DNA of 38,266 nucleotides from Flavobacteriales bacterium (GCA_016788485.1 JAEUSV010000065.1:1-38266); one strand, 5' to 3'; positions 25,724 through 34,682 are shown, counted from the stretch's first letter. The notes: generated by a model not told the origin, from the letters alone. Made by a program: numbers and translations.

Positions 25724-27148
25724 ATGCACGCCCGGCGCTCCCCGGCAGGACCCTTGATCCTCGGCGGTTGCGCACTGCTTCTGCTGGCCGCGGCCTGGCT
25801 GGCGCGCCACGCCCACCCCATGGGCGACGACCTGGCCTTCGCCGCCACCGGCCGCACCGGCGGCTTCCTGCAGCTGCAGGTGGAACGGTGGCTGCTGTGG
25901 AACGGCCGGTTCAGCAGCAACATCCCCATCCTGGGCTCCCCCCTGGTGCAGGGCCTCGATGGGCTGGCGTGGTACAGGGCCTGCGCCCCGCTGCTCATCG
26001 GCCTTACGCTGCTCGCCTTCCGCAGCCTCGTGCGGGCCACCTCGCCCGACGCCCCGGCGCGCGACGCCTGGTCCGGCGCCCTCGTCCTCACCGCGCTCGA
26101 TGTGGCGCTCATGCCCGACATCGCCGAAGGCATTTACTGGTACACAGGGTCCATGACCTACCAGACCGCGGTGATCACGGGCACCTGGTACGCGGCCCTA
26201 TGGTGGCGCATGCGGCAGGGGCGCTGGTGGGTGAACAAGGGCGTGCACACGACCGCAGCGGCATTGGCCCTTGCGGCCTTCATCGGCACCAACGAGGTGA
26301 GCATGGCCATGGCGGTGCTCTTCCACGGTGCGGTGGTGCTGGGCCGCATCACCGGTCGCACCGTGTTGACCGGGCCAGGCCTCACACTGGTGGTGATCGC
26401 CGTGCTGGCCTCGGCGCTCATGTTCCTGGCCCCGGGCAACGCGGGCCGTGAATGGCAGTACACGGGCACCCGGCAGTTCGGGTATTCGCTGGCCATGAGC
26501 GCGGCACAGGCGCTGCGCTTCACCGCGCGTTGGGCGGCCTCGCCCGTGGTGCTCGGCGGTGCCGCCCTCCTGCTCCTGGGCTTCGACCGCCTCCCTGTGT
26601 GGACACGTGAGCTGGCCGCCCGCGCCCGACCTTACCGCTGGCCCCTGCTGCTGCTTCCGCCCGCGCTGGTCTTCGTGTCCGCCTACCCCGCCTACTGGTC
26701 CACCGGCATGCTCGGCCAGCACCGCACCATCGACCAGGCCTGGGGCTTCGCCGTGCCCGCCTGGGCACTCGCCGCGTTGGCCTTGGCCCCGATGCGCCGC
26801 TCCGACCCCTCGCGGCGACCAGCCTGGGCGGCCAACGGCCTTGCCCTCCTCGTCAGCGTATCGCTGCTGGCCACCGGCAACGGGCTTCGCGTGATGGGCG
26901 ACCTGCTCTCCGGCGATGCGCAGCGCTTCGATGCGGAGATGGCGGCACGGTTCAAGGGACTGGAAGCGGCGCGCAGCAGTGCATCCACGGTCGTGCGCGT
27001 TCCGGCGTTGAACACCCGGCCGCGGGCCCTGCTGGTGATGGACCTGAGCGGGGAGCCGTGGTACTGGGTGAACGTGGCGCACGCCCAGTACTTCGGCATC
27101 ATGGACAAGCGCATCGTGCGCGGGCCGAAGACTAACGGAGCTCGCTGA
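25724..27148 (+). CDS. Polytopic membrane protein, candidate glycosyltransferase (DUF6056/GtrII-like)
   Basis: This 474-residue protein has about 9-10 membrane spans and ends in a ~90-residue soluble tail. The first loop has HPMGDDLAFA, with a D-D pair as in GT-C membrane glycosyltransferases. It also has LQLQVERWLLWNGRFSSNI and AEGIYWYTGSMTYQ, patterns of DUF6056/GtrII-type membrane proteins, matched from memory. It lies 12 nt after a GtrB-like gene. That pairing suggests it transfers the lipid-linked sugar to an envelope acceptor outside the inner membrane. Its end overlaps the convergent transpeptidase gene by 17 nt. Confidence 0.7.
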   Translation: MHARRSPAGPLILGGCALLLLAAAWLARHAHPMGDDLAFAATGRTGGFLQLQVERWLLWNGRFSSNIPILGSPLVQGLDGLAWYRACAPLLIGLTLLAFRSLVRATSPDAPARDAWSGALVLTALDVALMPDIAEGIYWYTGSMTYQTAVITGTWYAALWWRMRQGRWWVNKGVHTTAAALALAAFIGTNEVSMAMAVLFHGAVVLGRITGRTVLTGPGLTLVVIAVLASALMFLAPGNAGREWQYTGTRQFGYSLAMSAAQALRFTARWAASPVVLGGAALLLLGFDRLPVWTRELAARARPYRWPLLLLPPALVFVSAYPAYWSTGMLGQHRTIDQAWGFAVPAWALAALALAPMRRSDPSRRPAWAANGLALLVSVSLLATGNGLRVMGDLLSGDAQRFDAEMAARFKGLEAARSSASTVVRVPALNTRPRALLVMDLSGEPWYWVNVAHAQYFGIMDKRIVRGPKTNGAR

Positions 27149-28796
27149 GCTCGGTGCCCGCGAAGAGCTCCTGCTCCAACCGGGCATCGTGCCCGTACAC
27201 GTCGTCGCGGAAGTGGATCACGCCGGCGTCATCGACCCAGGCCGTGAAGTAGCCGATCACCACGGGCACGGCCGGGCGCAGCGGCACCGTGCGTTCCTTG
27301 CTCCCCTGCGCGGCCGCCTTGATCGTGGCCTCGGTCCATGCCGTGTCGCCCTGGAGCAGGTAACCGGCCAGCTTGAGCGGTTCGCTCAGGCGGATGCAGC
27401 CGTGGCTGAACGCGCGCTGCTCCTGCTGGAACTTCGCCTTCGCCGGTGTGTCGTGGAAGTAGATGCTGTAGGCGTTCGGGAAGAGGAACTTCACCTGGCC
27501 GAGCGCGTTGCCGGGACCGGGGCGCTGCCGGATGGTGAACGGCACACCGCTGGTGTAGCGCGACCAATTGATGCTCCTCGAGGGCACCACCTGTCCTCCC
27601 TTCACCACCTCCATGTTCTTGCGGTCGAGGTAACCGGGGCTGCGCTTCACCGCAGGGAGGATCTCGTTGCGGATGATGCTCTGGGGGATGTTCCAGTACG
27701 GCGCGAAGACCACCTGCGAGAGCGAATCGCTGAAGATCACCGTACGCGTGGCCTCCTGCCCCACCACCACGTCCATGCTCCAGGCCACGCTGCCCTCCTC
27801 ATACACGTACAGCTTGTATGCGGGGATGTTGACGAAGAGCACGCGCCCCGTGTTCCGGTCGGGCATCCAGCGCAGGCGCTCCATGTTCACCAGCACCTGG
27901 CGCACGCGGTCGGACGGAGGCACGTTCAGCACATCGATGAAGGCATCGTCCACCAGGTCCACCGGGCGCAGGCCATGCCGTTCGCGGAAGCGTCGCACGC
28001 CCCGGGCGAGGGTGCTGTCGAAGCGCGCGCTGCGGCTGCTGTCGGCAAGGTCGCCCCATTTGCGGAGCAGCTCGCGCACCTCGGCCAGCGCCGGCGCGGA
28101 ATCACCCGGCGCATAGCGGGCATGGTCGATGAAGACCGGTGCCCAGGTGCTGTCCTTCTCCAGCGCGCGGTACCGCCGCAACCAGTCCTTCAATCGCTGG
28201 TACTGCGGAAGCACGGGCTCCAGCGAGGCCAGGTCGCGCGCGCCGGACACCAACGAGTCGAGCAGTCGCACATAGTCCTTCTTCGCCCGGGGGATGAACC
28301 AATCGAGCGAGCGGAGGTCGCTCACCGAGCCGCCGTAGCGCTTGTCCGCGAACCGGAAGAACTCGGCCGTGAGGGAAAGCTCCACGTAGGCCTTGTCCAC
28401 CGAGTGGGCCAGCGTGTCGCGCAGGGCGGCCACCAGGCTGTCCAGCTCCAGGTGCGCCATGCGCCACGAGCCGTAGTCCGCGCTCGGTGTACCGGAGAGG
28501 TCGAGCAGGTTGCCCGCCGCGGAGGAGAGCGTATCGCCCTGGAACCAGGCGTACTGCATGCCGCGCCGCTCGTAGAAGGCGCGGATCAGCGTATCGAAGC
28601 GGTCGTTGACGGTATCGATGCGCAGGTAGCTAACGAGGGTGGCTGTATCGAGCCGCAGTTCGGAATAGGCCTCCTGGGATTCGTAGGTGGCCGCTTTCTC
28701 CGGGAGTCCACGCTCGCGTGCCGCATCGGGACGCTGTCCGCATCCCCAGAAGGCCAGCGCGAGGAGCGCGGCCGAAGCGCTCCTACCGGTCCGCAT
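27132..28796 (-). CDS. L,D-transpeptidase, LdtD (YcbB)-like
   Basis: This 554-residue protein has a lipoprotein-like signal (LLALAFWGC, Cys19). It then has a long helical N-terminal region and a YkuD catalytic domain from about residue 320. The active-site motif HGCIRLSEP places the catalytic Cys at 467. Upstream, GQVKFLFPNAYSIYFHDTP is typical of LdtD. LdtD-type enzymes form 3-3 peptidoglycan cross-links. A peptidoglycan-binding-like segment (VRRFRERHGLRP) precedes the catalytic domain. Its start overlaps the second transpeptidase gene by 14 nt. Confidence 0.92.
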   Translation of the reverse strand: MRTGRSASAALLALAFWGCGQRPDAARERGLPEKAATYESQEAYSELRLDTATLVSYLRIDTVNDRFDTLIRAFYERRGMQYAWFQGDTLSSAAGNLLDLSGTPSADYGSWRMAHLELDSLVAALRDTLAHSVDKAYVELSLTAEFFRFADKRYGGSVSDLRSLDWFIPRAKKDYVRLLDSLVSGARDLASLEPVLPQYQRLKDWLRRYRALEKDSTWAPVFIDHARYAPGDSAPALAEVRELLRKWGDLADSSRSARFDSTLARGVRRFRERHGLRPVDLVDDAFIDVLNVPPSDRVRQVLVNMERLRWMPDRNTGRVLFVNIPAYKLYVYEEGSVAWSMDVVVGQEATRTVIFSDSLSQVVFAPYWNIPQSIIRNEILPAVKRSPGYLDRKNMEVVKGGQVVPSRSINWSRYTSGVPFTIRQRPGPGNALGQVKFLFPNAYSIYFHDTPAKAKFQQEQRAFSHGCIRLSEPLKLAGYLLQGDTAWTEATIKAAAQGSKERTVPLRPAVPVVIGYFTAWVDDAGVIHFRDDVYGHDARLEQELFAGTELSELR

Positions 28797-29409
28797 GCAC
28801 GTAGAGCAGCCCGCCGTCGGCCAGCCACTCCACCATGCGCGGCATCATGGTGCGGGGCACGGCGGGGCAACCGAAGCTGCGTCCCAGCCGGCCGTGCTCA
28901 CGGATGAACTCGGCGCTCACGTAATCGGCACCGTGGATGATGATCTCGCGGTCCAGCGCCTTGTCGTTCACCCCGCGGTCGAGGCCATGCAACAGCAACG
29001 CCTGCCCGTGCTTGGGGCTCACGATCTCCTCCCCCACCCGGTAGAGCCCCTTGCTGGTCTGCAATGAGCCCTCGCGGTTGCTCACCTGCGTGCACATCAG
29101 CTCGCCGGAGTTCTTCCCGTGGGCCACCCACGTGGTACCCAGCAGGCGCTGCGTGCGGAGGTCAACGATGTACAGCCGTTGCTCGGTGCTCGGGCGGGTC
29201 ATGTCGGCGATGGCGATCACGCCGGCCTCGCAGCCGTGCGCCTTCGCACTGGCGAGCGCCGTGTTGAAGGCGGCCTCGCGCATGCGGCCTTCGAGCCCGC
29301 AGGCCTTGAAGAGGGCGGTGGTGCCGGCATCCTCGCGCGCATCGGCACGGTGGGAAGCCCCCCATAGCGGGGCCAGGGCGAGCACGAGGGCGAGGAGGGT
29401 CGTCCGCAT
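28783..29409 (-). CDS. Murein L,D-transpeptidase catalytic-domain family protein
   Basis: This 208-residue protein has a signal peptide (MRTTLLALVLALAPLWGAS). It has a YkuD-related domain of the short family with LYIVDLRTQRLLGTTWVAHG, then the catalytic stretch IIIHGADYVSAEFIREHGRL, and then SFGCPAVP (Cys181). It would cleave or join peptidoglycan, or attach envelope proteins, in the periplasm. ATG 29409 is favoured over ATG 29434 because it begins the signal peptide and lies 8 nt from a TATCTTCG box. It is the first gene of a two-transpeptidase operon. Confidence 0.88.
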   Translation of the reverse strand: MRTTLLALVLALAPLWGASHRADAREDAGTTALFKACGLEGRMREAAFNTALASAKAHGCEAGVIAIADMTRPSTEQRLYIVDLRTQRLLGTTWVAHGKNSGELMCTQVSNREGSLQTSKGLYRVGEEIVSPKHGQALLLHGLDRGVNDKALDREIIIHGADYVSAEFIREHGRLGRSFGCPAVPRTMMPRMVEWLADGGLLYVHADR

Positions 29410-29417
29410 GAGCGGGG

Positions 29418-29425
29418 CGAAGATA
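29418..29425 (-). promoter_or_regulatory. Promoter box of the L,D-transpeptidase operon
   Basis: On the minus strand this reads TATCTTCG, 8 nt before ATG 29409, implying a leader of only a few nucleotides. Confidence 0.5.
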
Positions 29426-29470
29426 CCCATCATGCGTTTAACGCAAGGAGACCCGCGTTCGTTGTGCCGT

Positions 29471-30607
29471 TCAGGCCAGGCGCTGCACCAGGCGCTCCAA
29501 CGCCTCTGCGAACGCGGCCCAGCTGTATTTGCGGCGCTCCTCGCGGATGGCGGCGGACATGTCCCGGCGATCGCGCATGAAGCGCGCCACGCCCTCCACC
29601 AGCGCCGCGCGGTCGTTGGGACGCACCACATAGCCTGTGCGCCCGTCGAGCACGACCTCCGACAGGCCGCCCACATCGGTGACGATGCAGGGCCGTTCGA
29701 AGTGGTAGGCGATCTGCACGATGCCCGACTGCGTGGCGGTGCGGTAGGGCAGCACGAGCACATCGGCGGCGCTGAAATAGGCCGCGACCGCATCGTTGGG
29801 GATGTAGTCGCTGAAATAGTGGATGCGGTCCGCGTAAGGACTGGCCTTCACCTGGTCCTTGTAGCGCTGCTCGTCCTCGTAACACTCACCGGCGACCACC
29901 AGGTGCAGGTCGGGATGCGCCGCGGCCATGCCGGCGAAGGCATCGATGAGCTGATCGAGCCCCTTGTAAGGACGGATGTACCCGAAGAAGAGGGCGATGG
30001 TGGCGTTGGCCGGGAGGCCCAGGCGCTGCCGTGCCTCGTCACGACCGAGGGCCGCACCGAAGTTGTCGTACACGGGGTGCGGGGACCGCTCGATGGCCAG
30101 GCGGGGATGCGCGGCGCGCAGGTCGCGTTCCACGCTCTCGCTCATCACCACGCAGCCGTCGACGGCGCGGTAGGCGAGCCAGCGCAGCAGGCCTTCGCCC
30201 ATGCGGCTCTCGTGCGGGATGAAGTTGTCCACCAGGTACACCACGCGCGTGCGGCGGTTGCCCTTGGCCAGGCGCGCGATGGCCCAGAAGCAGGGCGCGA
30301 AGAAGCTGATCCAGTACTTGAACACCAGCACATCGGGCGCGTCCTTGCGGATGCTGCGGCCCGTGCGCCACCAGCTCAACGGACCGATGCTGTCCACGCG
30401 CACCTCGGCCTTCACCGCCTGTTCGCCCGCGGCCCCGCCGGTCTCCTCCTGCGTCTTGCCGGGGAAGAGCAGCTTGGGGTACTGCCGCGAGAAGGTGATG
30501 GCGCGTACGGTGTGGCCGCGGCGCTGGAGCTCGAGCGCGAAACGCTCGTTGAAGTGCGCGATGCCCCCGCGCAGGGGAAAGAAGGTGCTGAGGTAGCTGA
30601 TGCGCAT
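29471..30607 (-). CDS. Glycosyltransferase family 4 (GT-B)
   Basis: This 378-residue enzyme opens with MRISYLSTFFPLRGGIAHF, the usual GT4 N-terminal strand with a Gly-Gly donor loop. The C-terminal half has FFGYIRPYKGLDQLI, VVAGECYEDEQRY, and the donor site AADVLVLPYRTATQSGI. Retaining GT4 enzymes build LPS, capsule or exopolysaccharide sugars in the cytoplasm. It follows the GT9 gene by 9 nt and is probably cotranscribed with it. The acceptor is unknown. Confidence 0.9.
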   Translation of the reverse strand: MRISYLSTFFPLRGGIAHFNERFALELQRRGHTVRAITFSRQYPKLLFPGKTQEETGGAAGEQAVKAEVRVDSIGPLSWWRTGRSIRKDAPDVLVFKYWISFFAPCFWAIARLAKGNRRTRVVYLVDNFIPHESRMGEGLLRWLAYRAVDGCVVMSESVERDLRAAHPRLAIERSPHPVYDNFGAALGRDEARQRLGLPANATIALFFGYIRPYKGLDQLIDAFAGMAAAHPDLHLVVAGECYEDEQRYKDQVKASPYADRIHYFSDYIPNDAVAAYFSAADVLVLPYRTATQSGIVQIAYHFERPCIVTDVGGLSEVVLDGRTGYVVRPNDRAALVEGVARFMRDRRDMSAAIREERRKYSWAAFAEALERLVQRLA

Positions 30608-30616
30608 GGGCGGCGT

Positions 30617-31714
30617 TCAGGCCTTCAGCGGGCGGTGCAGCTTGCAGGCCTTCACGGCGGTGTGCACCTGCTCCACGGTGATGTCGTCCATGCACGCGTG
30701 GCCGCCCTTGGCCGTGCGGCGGCAGGTGGCGGCGTAGAAGCATTCGCAGCCGGAGGGCGGCTCCACGATGCTCCCGCGGCCGTACAGTTCGAACTCGTGC
30801 CGGTTGAAGATGTTGTTCATCAGCACCAGGTTCTTGTGCCGCCCCAACGCCAGGTGCATGGCCATGGTCACCTGGGTCACCACGGTATCGCACTGGTCGA
30901 GCAGGTCGATGAAGAGCTGCAGGTCGAAGTGGCCGAAGTAGGTGGCCCCGCTGGCCGCGGCGATGCGGAGGTTGCGGTCGTGCTCCTGTTCCCCGCCGAG
31001 CAGCACCACCTCGTAGCCATCGCGCTTCAGCTGCTGCGCCAGGCCGGTCCAGTGCGTCTCGCTCCACAGGCGGCTGGTCCAACGCCCGCCGCAGCCGGTG
31101 TTGAGGCCCACCACGTGGCGCCCGCGGTCGATGTCCCATGCACGCCGGCCCGCCGCGTGGTTGTCGAGCACGTACTCCTCGCCGCTGAACGGGAAGCCCG
31201 CGATGGCGAAGATCTCCTCCATGTAGCTGAGCGTGTTCGCCCGGCTCAGGTCGTCGAAGACCCCGGTGCTGAACTTGTGCACGGCCGCCTCGTCGACGGG
31301 CGCGCAACGGCCGTCCTTCCACGTGAAACCGTGCTTCTCGCGGGCGTTCACGCGGGCCATGAGGGCGCAGGCCTCGCGGTCCTTATCGAGGTTGATGGCG
31401 TAATCGTAGGCGGTCTCCTCGATCACCAGCAGCGAGGCCAGGTTGAAGGGCAGCTTCAGGTCGATCGGGCCGGGCAGGATCTCGGGGCTCAGGGTGAGCC
31501 AGTGGATCTCGGCCTGCGGGAACCGCTTGCGAAGGGGGGTGAGCAGCGGGGTGGTGCGCACCACGTCGCCCAGGGCCCCGAGCTTGATGATGAGCACCCG
31601 CTGGCGGATGGGATCGTAGTGCGTGCAGTCGGCGCAATGCACGCCATGCTGCTTGTGCGGCTTGCAGGGCACATCGCCGCGGAAGTGGCGGCAGTCGGGT
31701 CGGAAGGTCACCAT
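30617..31714 (-). CDS. Glycosyltransferase family 9 with N-terminal Cys motif
   Basis: This 365-residue heptosyltransferase-like protein has VLIIKLGALGDVVRTTPLL at about residues 40-58, VVGLNTGCGGRW, and VVLLGGEQEHDRN. A ~35-residue N-terminal extension contains four cysteines (C8, C17, C27, C30) that could bind zinc or an Fe-S cluster. A second Cys-rich patch (GCECFYAATCRR ... HACM) lies near the end. Such extensions occur in a subset of Bacteroidota GT9 proteins. A promoter box lies 10 nt upstream. It is co-transcribed with the GT4 gene, so it likely acts in the same surface glycan. Confidence 0.85.
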   Translation of the reverse strand: MVTFRPDCRHFRGDVPCKPHKQHGVHCADCTHYDPIRQRVLIIKLGALGDVVRTTPLLTPLRKRFPQAEIHWLTLSPEILPGPIDLKLPFNLASLLVIEETAYDYAINLDKDREACALMARVNAREKHGFTWKDGRCAPVDEAAVHKFSTGVFDDLSRANTLSYMEEIFAIAGFPFSGEEYVLDNHAAGRRAWDIDRGRHVVGLNTGCGGRWTSRLWSETHWTGLAQQLKRDGYEVVLLGGEQEHDRNLRIAAASGATYFGHFDLQLFIDLLDQCDTVVTQVTMAMHLALGRHKNLVLMNNIFNRHEFELYGRGSIVEPPSGCECFYAATCRRTAKGGHACMDDITVEQVHTAVKACKLHRPLKA

Positions 31715-31724
31715 GGGTCGGGGC

Positions 31725-31732
31725 CGAAGTTA
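31725..31732 (-). promoter_or_regulatory. Promoter box of the GT9-GT4 operon
   Basis: On the minus strand this reads TAACTTCG, 10 nt before ATG 31714. It diverges from the box at 31799. Confidence 0.55.
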
Positions 31733-31798
31733 TCCAGGCGCGGCAAGCCGGGCGGTGCGGCAGCGTTCTTGCTGGGAGGGGGGCGCCCCCACCCCAAG

Positions 31799-31806
31799 TA
31801 TCTTTG
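31799..31806 (+). promoter_or_regulatory. Promoter box abutting the YwqK-like gene
   Basis: TATCTTTG is a perfect TAnnTTTG with only 5 nt between it and ATG 31812. The transcript would start within about two bases of the AUG. Confidence 0.65.
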
Positions 31807-31811
31807 CACCC

Positions 31812-32816
31812 ATGTCGCTCCGCCCGCGCTGCCTTTCCGCCGCCGTGCTCCTGGCCCTGGCCGCCACCGCCCAGCCCCCCGCCCCCAACGTCACCGACGC
31901 CAAGGGCCTGAAACAGGGCCGTTGGGCCCGCACCTGGGCCGAAAGCAGCCAGCTGCGCTACGAGGGCCAGTTCAAGGACGACCGCCCCGTGGGCCGCTTC
32001 ACCTACTTCAGCACCAAGGGCAAGGTGGAGAGCATCGTGGACCACTACCCCGACGGCAAGGCCAGCCATGCCCGCCACTTCCACCCCAACGGCAAGCTCA
32101 TGGCCGAGGGGCGCTATGTGGGGCAGGACAAGGACAGCACCTGGCTGTTCTACGATGTGGAAGGCCGCAAGCGCAGCATGGAGCAATGGGTGGCCGGCAA
32201 GAAACAGGGCGAGCAGTTCCTCTACTTCGCCGATGGCAAGGTGGCCGAGAAGAGCACCTGGGCGAAAGGCGTGCAGCAGGGCCCCTTCGAGCAGTTCTTC
32301 GACAACGGGCAGGTGAAGCACCGCGCCACCTACCAGCAAGGCGAGCCCGAAGGCGTGGTCACCTACTTCTTCCCCAGCGGCAAGAAGGAGATCGAGGGCC
32401 GCATGGTGAACGGGGACCGCGACGGCACCTGGTACTACTTCAACGAGGACGGCACCGTGCAGATCCAGGTGCTCTACAAGCAGGGCGCGTACGTGAAGGA
32501 CCGCAAGGAGAACGGCACCTTCAAGGAGTATTACGACGACGAGAAGCTCAAGAGCGAGGTGACCTACAAGGCGGGAAAGAAGGAGGGGCGCTTCACGGAG
32601 TGGAACAACGACGGTCAATGGGTGACGCGCCCGGTGAAGCTGGGACCGGAAGGCATGGAGAAGGGCGACATGGAGCAGGTGCTGGAAGGGCAGACCAAGC
32701 GGCGCGAGGGCACCTACCGCAACGACCTGCTCGAGGGCGAGGTGAAGGAGTACGACGAGCACGGCAAGCTCCTCCGCACCGTGACCTACGTGGCGGGCGT
32801 GGAGCAGGGGAAATGA
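31812..32816 (+). CDS. Secreted YwqK/MORN-repeat protein
   Basis: This 334-residue protein has a signal peptide (MSLRPRCLSAAVLLALAATAQ). About eight to ten ~22-residue repeats follow with the pattern G-x-W/F-x-x-Y/F-x-x-x-G-K-x-x-x-x-x-x-Y, for example GTFKEYYDDEKLKSEVTYKAG. This is the YwqK family (often labelled antitoxin) and MORN-type repeat fold. No toxin gene lies beside it, so a toxin-antitoxin role is not supported. The beta-hairpin repeats suggest protein or surface binding. A promoter box 5 nt upstream supports this start. Confidence 0.85.
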   Translation: MSLRPRCLSAAVLLALAATAQPPAPNVTDAKGLKQGRWARTWAESSQLRYEGQFKDDRPVGRFTYFSTKGKVESIVDHYPDGKASHARHFHPNGKLMAEGRYVGQDKDSTWLFYDVEGRKRSMEQWVAGKKQGEQFLYFADGKVAEKSTWAKGVQQGPFEQFFDNGQVKHRATYQQGEPEGVVTYFFPSGKKEIEGRMVNGDRDGTWYYFNEDGTVQIQVLYKQGAYVKDRKENGTFKEYYDDEKLKSEVTYKAGKKEGRFTEWNNDGQWVTRPVKLGPEGMEKGDMEQVLEGQTKRREGTYRNDLLEGEVKEYDEHGKLLRTVTYVAGVEQGK

Positions 32817-32880
32817 ACCGCACCGGTCCAAGGCACCGGCGGTGGCATAGGCAGGGCATCAACGCACAGGAACGCAACAA

Positions 32881-33984
32881 GTGAGCAAGCACGGACGCAT
32901 ACTGGTGGCCATGAGCGGCGGGGTGGACAGCTCCGTCACGGCGCTCATGCTGCACGAGGAGGGCTACGAGGTGATCGGCGTGACCATGAAGACATGGGAC
33001 TATGCCGATGCCAGCGGTGGCAAGCGGGTCACGGGCTGCTGCGACCTGGACAGCATCGCCGATGCGCGGAACATGGCCGTGAGCCGGGGCTTCCCGCACA
33101 TCATCCTCGACATCCGCGAGGAGTTCGGCGGCGCCATCATCGGAAACTTCGTGGACGAGTACATGGCCGGCCGCACGCCCAACCCTTGCGTGCTGTGCAA
33201 CACCTTCATCAAGTGGGAGGCCCTGCTGAAGCGGGCCGACATGCTCGATTGCGAGCTCATCGCCACCGGGCATTACGCCAACGTGCGCGAGGAGGCCGGC
33301 CGGCACGTGGTGAGCAAGGGGCTCGACCCCGGCAAGGACCAGAGCTACGTGCTCTGGGGCCTGGAGCAGGTGAACCTGCGGCGCACGCGCTTCCCCATCG
33401 GACGCTTCCGCAAGAGCGAGATCCGCGAGATGGCCCTGCAGAGCGGCTTCCCCGAGCTGGCCTCCAAGAGCGAGAGCTACGAGATCTGCTTCATCCCCGA
33501 CAACGACTACCGCGGCTTCCTGAAGCGCAAGGACCCGGCGGCCTTCGAGAAGCTCGCCCACGGCAAGCTCGTGACCGCCGACGGCACCGTGCTCGGCGAG
33601 CACGACGGCTACCCCTTCTTCACCATCGGCCAGCGCAAAGGCCTGGGCATCGCCACGGGCGAGCCCCAGTACGTCACCGACATCCGCCCCGAGACCAACA
33701 CCGTGGTGCTCGGCCGCAAGGAGGACCTCAAGAAGCAGCACATGTGGGTGCGGCGACCGAACTTCGTGAAGGTCCCCGCGTTGAACGGGGAGATGGAGGC
33801 CGTGGTGAAAGTGCGCTACAAGGACAAGGGCACCCCCGCGACGCTGTCGATGGACGGTGAACGGGTGCGTGTTGAATTCCATGCCCCCGTCACAGGCATC
33901 GCTCCCGGGCAGAGCGCCGTCTTCTATGACGGGGACGATGTGATCGGAGGAGGGTTCATCGACCGCGAAACGCTGCGCGCATGA
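32881..33984 (+). CDS. mnmA: tRNA-specific 2-thiouridylase
   Basis: This 367-residue enzyme makes s2U34 in tRNA for Lys, Glu and Gln. The PP-loop SGGVDSS is at residues 12-18. The catalytic cysteines are in TPNPCVLCN (Cys103) and SYEICFIP (Cys203). DQSYVLWGL and FFTIGQRKGLGI are also diagnostic. It starts with GTG at 32881, preceded by AGGAACGCAACAA, a possible weak ribosome-binding site. No promoter box was found in the 64-nt gap after the YwqK-like gene. Its stop overlaps the next gene (ATGA). Confidence 0.96.
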   Translation: MSKHGRILVAMSGGVDSSVTALMLHEEGYEVIGVTMKTWDYADASGGKRVTGCCDLDSIADARNMAVSRGFPHIILDIREEFGGAIIGNFVDEYMAGRTPNPCVLCNTFIKWEALLKRADMLDCELIATGHYANVREEAGRHVVSKGLDPGKDQSYVLWGLEQVNLRRTRFPIGRFRKSEIREMALQSGFPELASKSESYEICFIPDNDYRGFLKRKDPAAFEKLAHGKLVTADGTVLGEHDGYPFFTIGQRKGLGIATGEPQYVTDIRPETNTVVLGRKEDLKKQHMWVRRPNFVKVPALNGEMEAVVKVRYKDKGTPATLSMDGERVRVEFHAPVTGIAPGQSAVFYDGDDVIGGGFIDRETLRA

Positions 33985-34676
33985 AACGGAACGCGATCAT
34001 CCTGCTGGCCACGGTGAGCCTGCTTGCGGCCTGCAAGAAGGACGAGGCCGTGCCCGTGGACCTGGGCACCAGCCATTTCCCCACCCGGGTGGGCCACTGG
34101 GTCGAGTACGCGGTGGACAGCGCCTGGCTCGACCAGGAGAACAACATCCAGGGGGCGCTCTCCTACCCGCTGCGCGAGCTGCTGGAGAGCGACTTCACCG
34201 ACCCCGAAGGACGGCCCGCCCAACGGATCCTGCGGCAGGTGAAGGACAGCCTCGGCAACTGGACCCCGAAGGACGTGTGGTGGCAGGTGGTGAACAGCCA
34301 GCGCGCCGAACGTGCAGAGGAGAACCTCCGCAAGATCAAGATGGTGTTCCCGGTGCGCGACTGGCAGGAGTGGAACACCAACGCCTACAACACCGAGGAT
34401 CCGCTCGAGCTCACCTACGAGGAGATCGATGTGCCTTGGAGCGCCAACGGCCTGTCGTTCGACAGCACGAGCCTGGTGGTGACCACCTACGTGAACAACT
34501 ACATCGACACCATTCGCTACCACGAGCGGTACGCACGCCATGTGGGATTGGTATACCAACGGCGCGATATAAGCAGGACACAGCGTTACGACCTGGACCA
34601 GGATGGATTCTACGAGACCATCAGGACCCGGGGCACCTACCTCACGATGACCGTGACGGCCTACGGCGACAACTGA
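33981..34676 (+). CDS. Hypothetical lipoprotein
   Basis: This 231-residue protein has a lipobox (MKRNAIILLATVSLLAAC, Cys18) followed by KKDE. The mature region is beta-rich with many aromatics (FPTRVGHWVEYAVDS, VRDWQEWNTNAYN) and no motif I recognise. This is a style common in uncharacterised Bacteroidota outer-membrane lipoproteins. It is coupled to mnmA by an ATGA overlap, and the subtilase gene follows after 6 nt. Function unknown. Confidence 0.75.
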   Translation: MKRNAIILLATVSLLAACKKDEAVPVDLGTSHFPTRVGHWVEYAVDSAWLDQENNIQGALSYPLRELLESDFTDPEGRPAQRILRQVKDSLGNWTPKDVWWQVVNSQRAERAEENLRKIKMVFPVRDWQEWNTNAYNTEDPLELTYEEIDVPWSANGLSFDSTSLVVTTYVNNYIDTIRYHERYARHVGLVYQRRDISRTQRYDLDQDGFYETIRTRGTYLTMTVTAYGDN

Positions 34677-34682
34677 CCGGCC

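Noticed and set aside
31812..32816. Toxin-antitoxin module from the YwqK-like repeats
   Set aside because: The protein has a signal peptide and many MORN-type repeats, and no small toxin-like gene lies on either side.
29051..32884. Very long open frame antisense to the glycosyltransferase and transpeptidase genes
   Set aside because: GC-rich codons make opposite and shifted frames stay open. The translation is rich in His, Arg, Ala and Gly with no domains, and real genes with full motifs occupy the other frames. The same applies to the long antisense frames at 194-2197, 6003-8600, 17752-19701 and 33924-36128.
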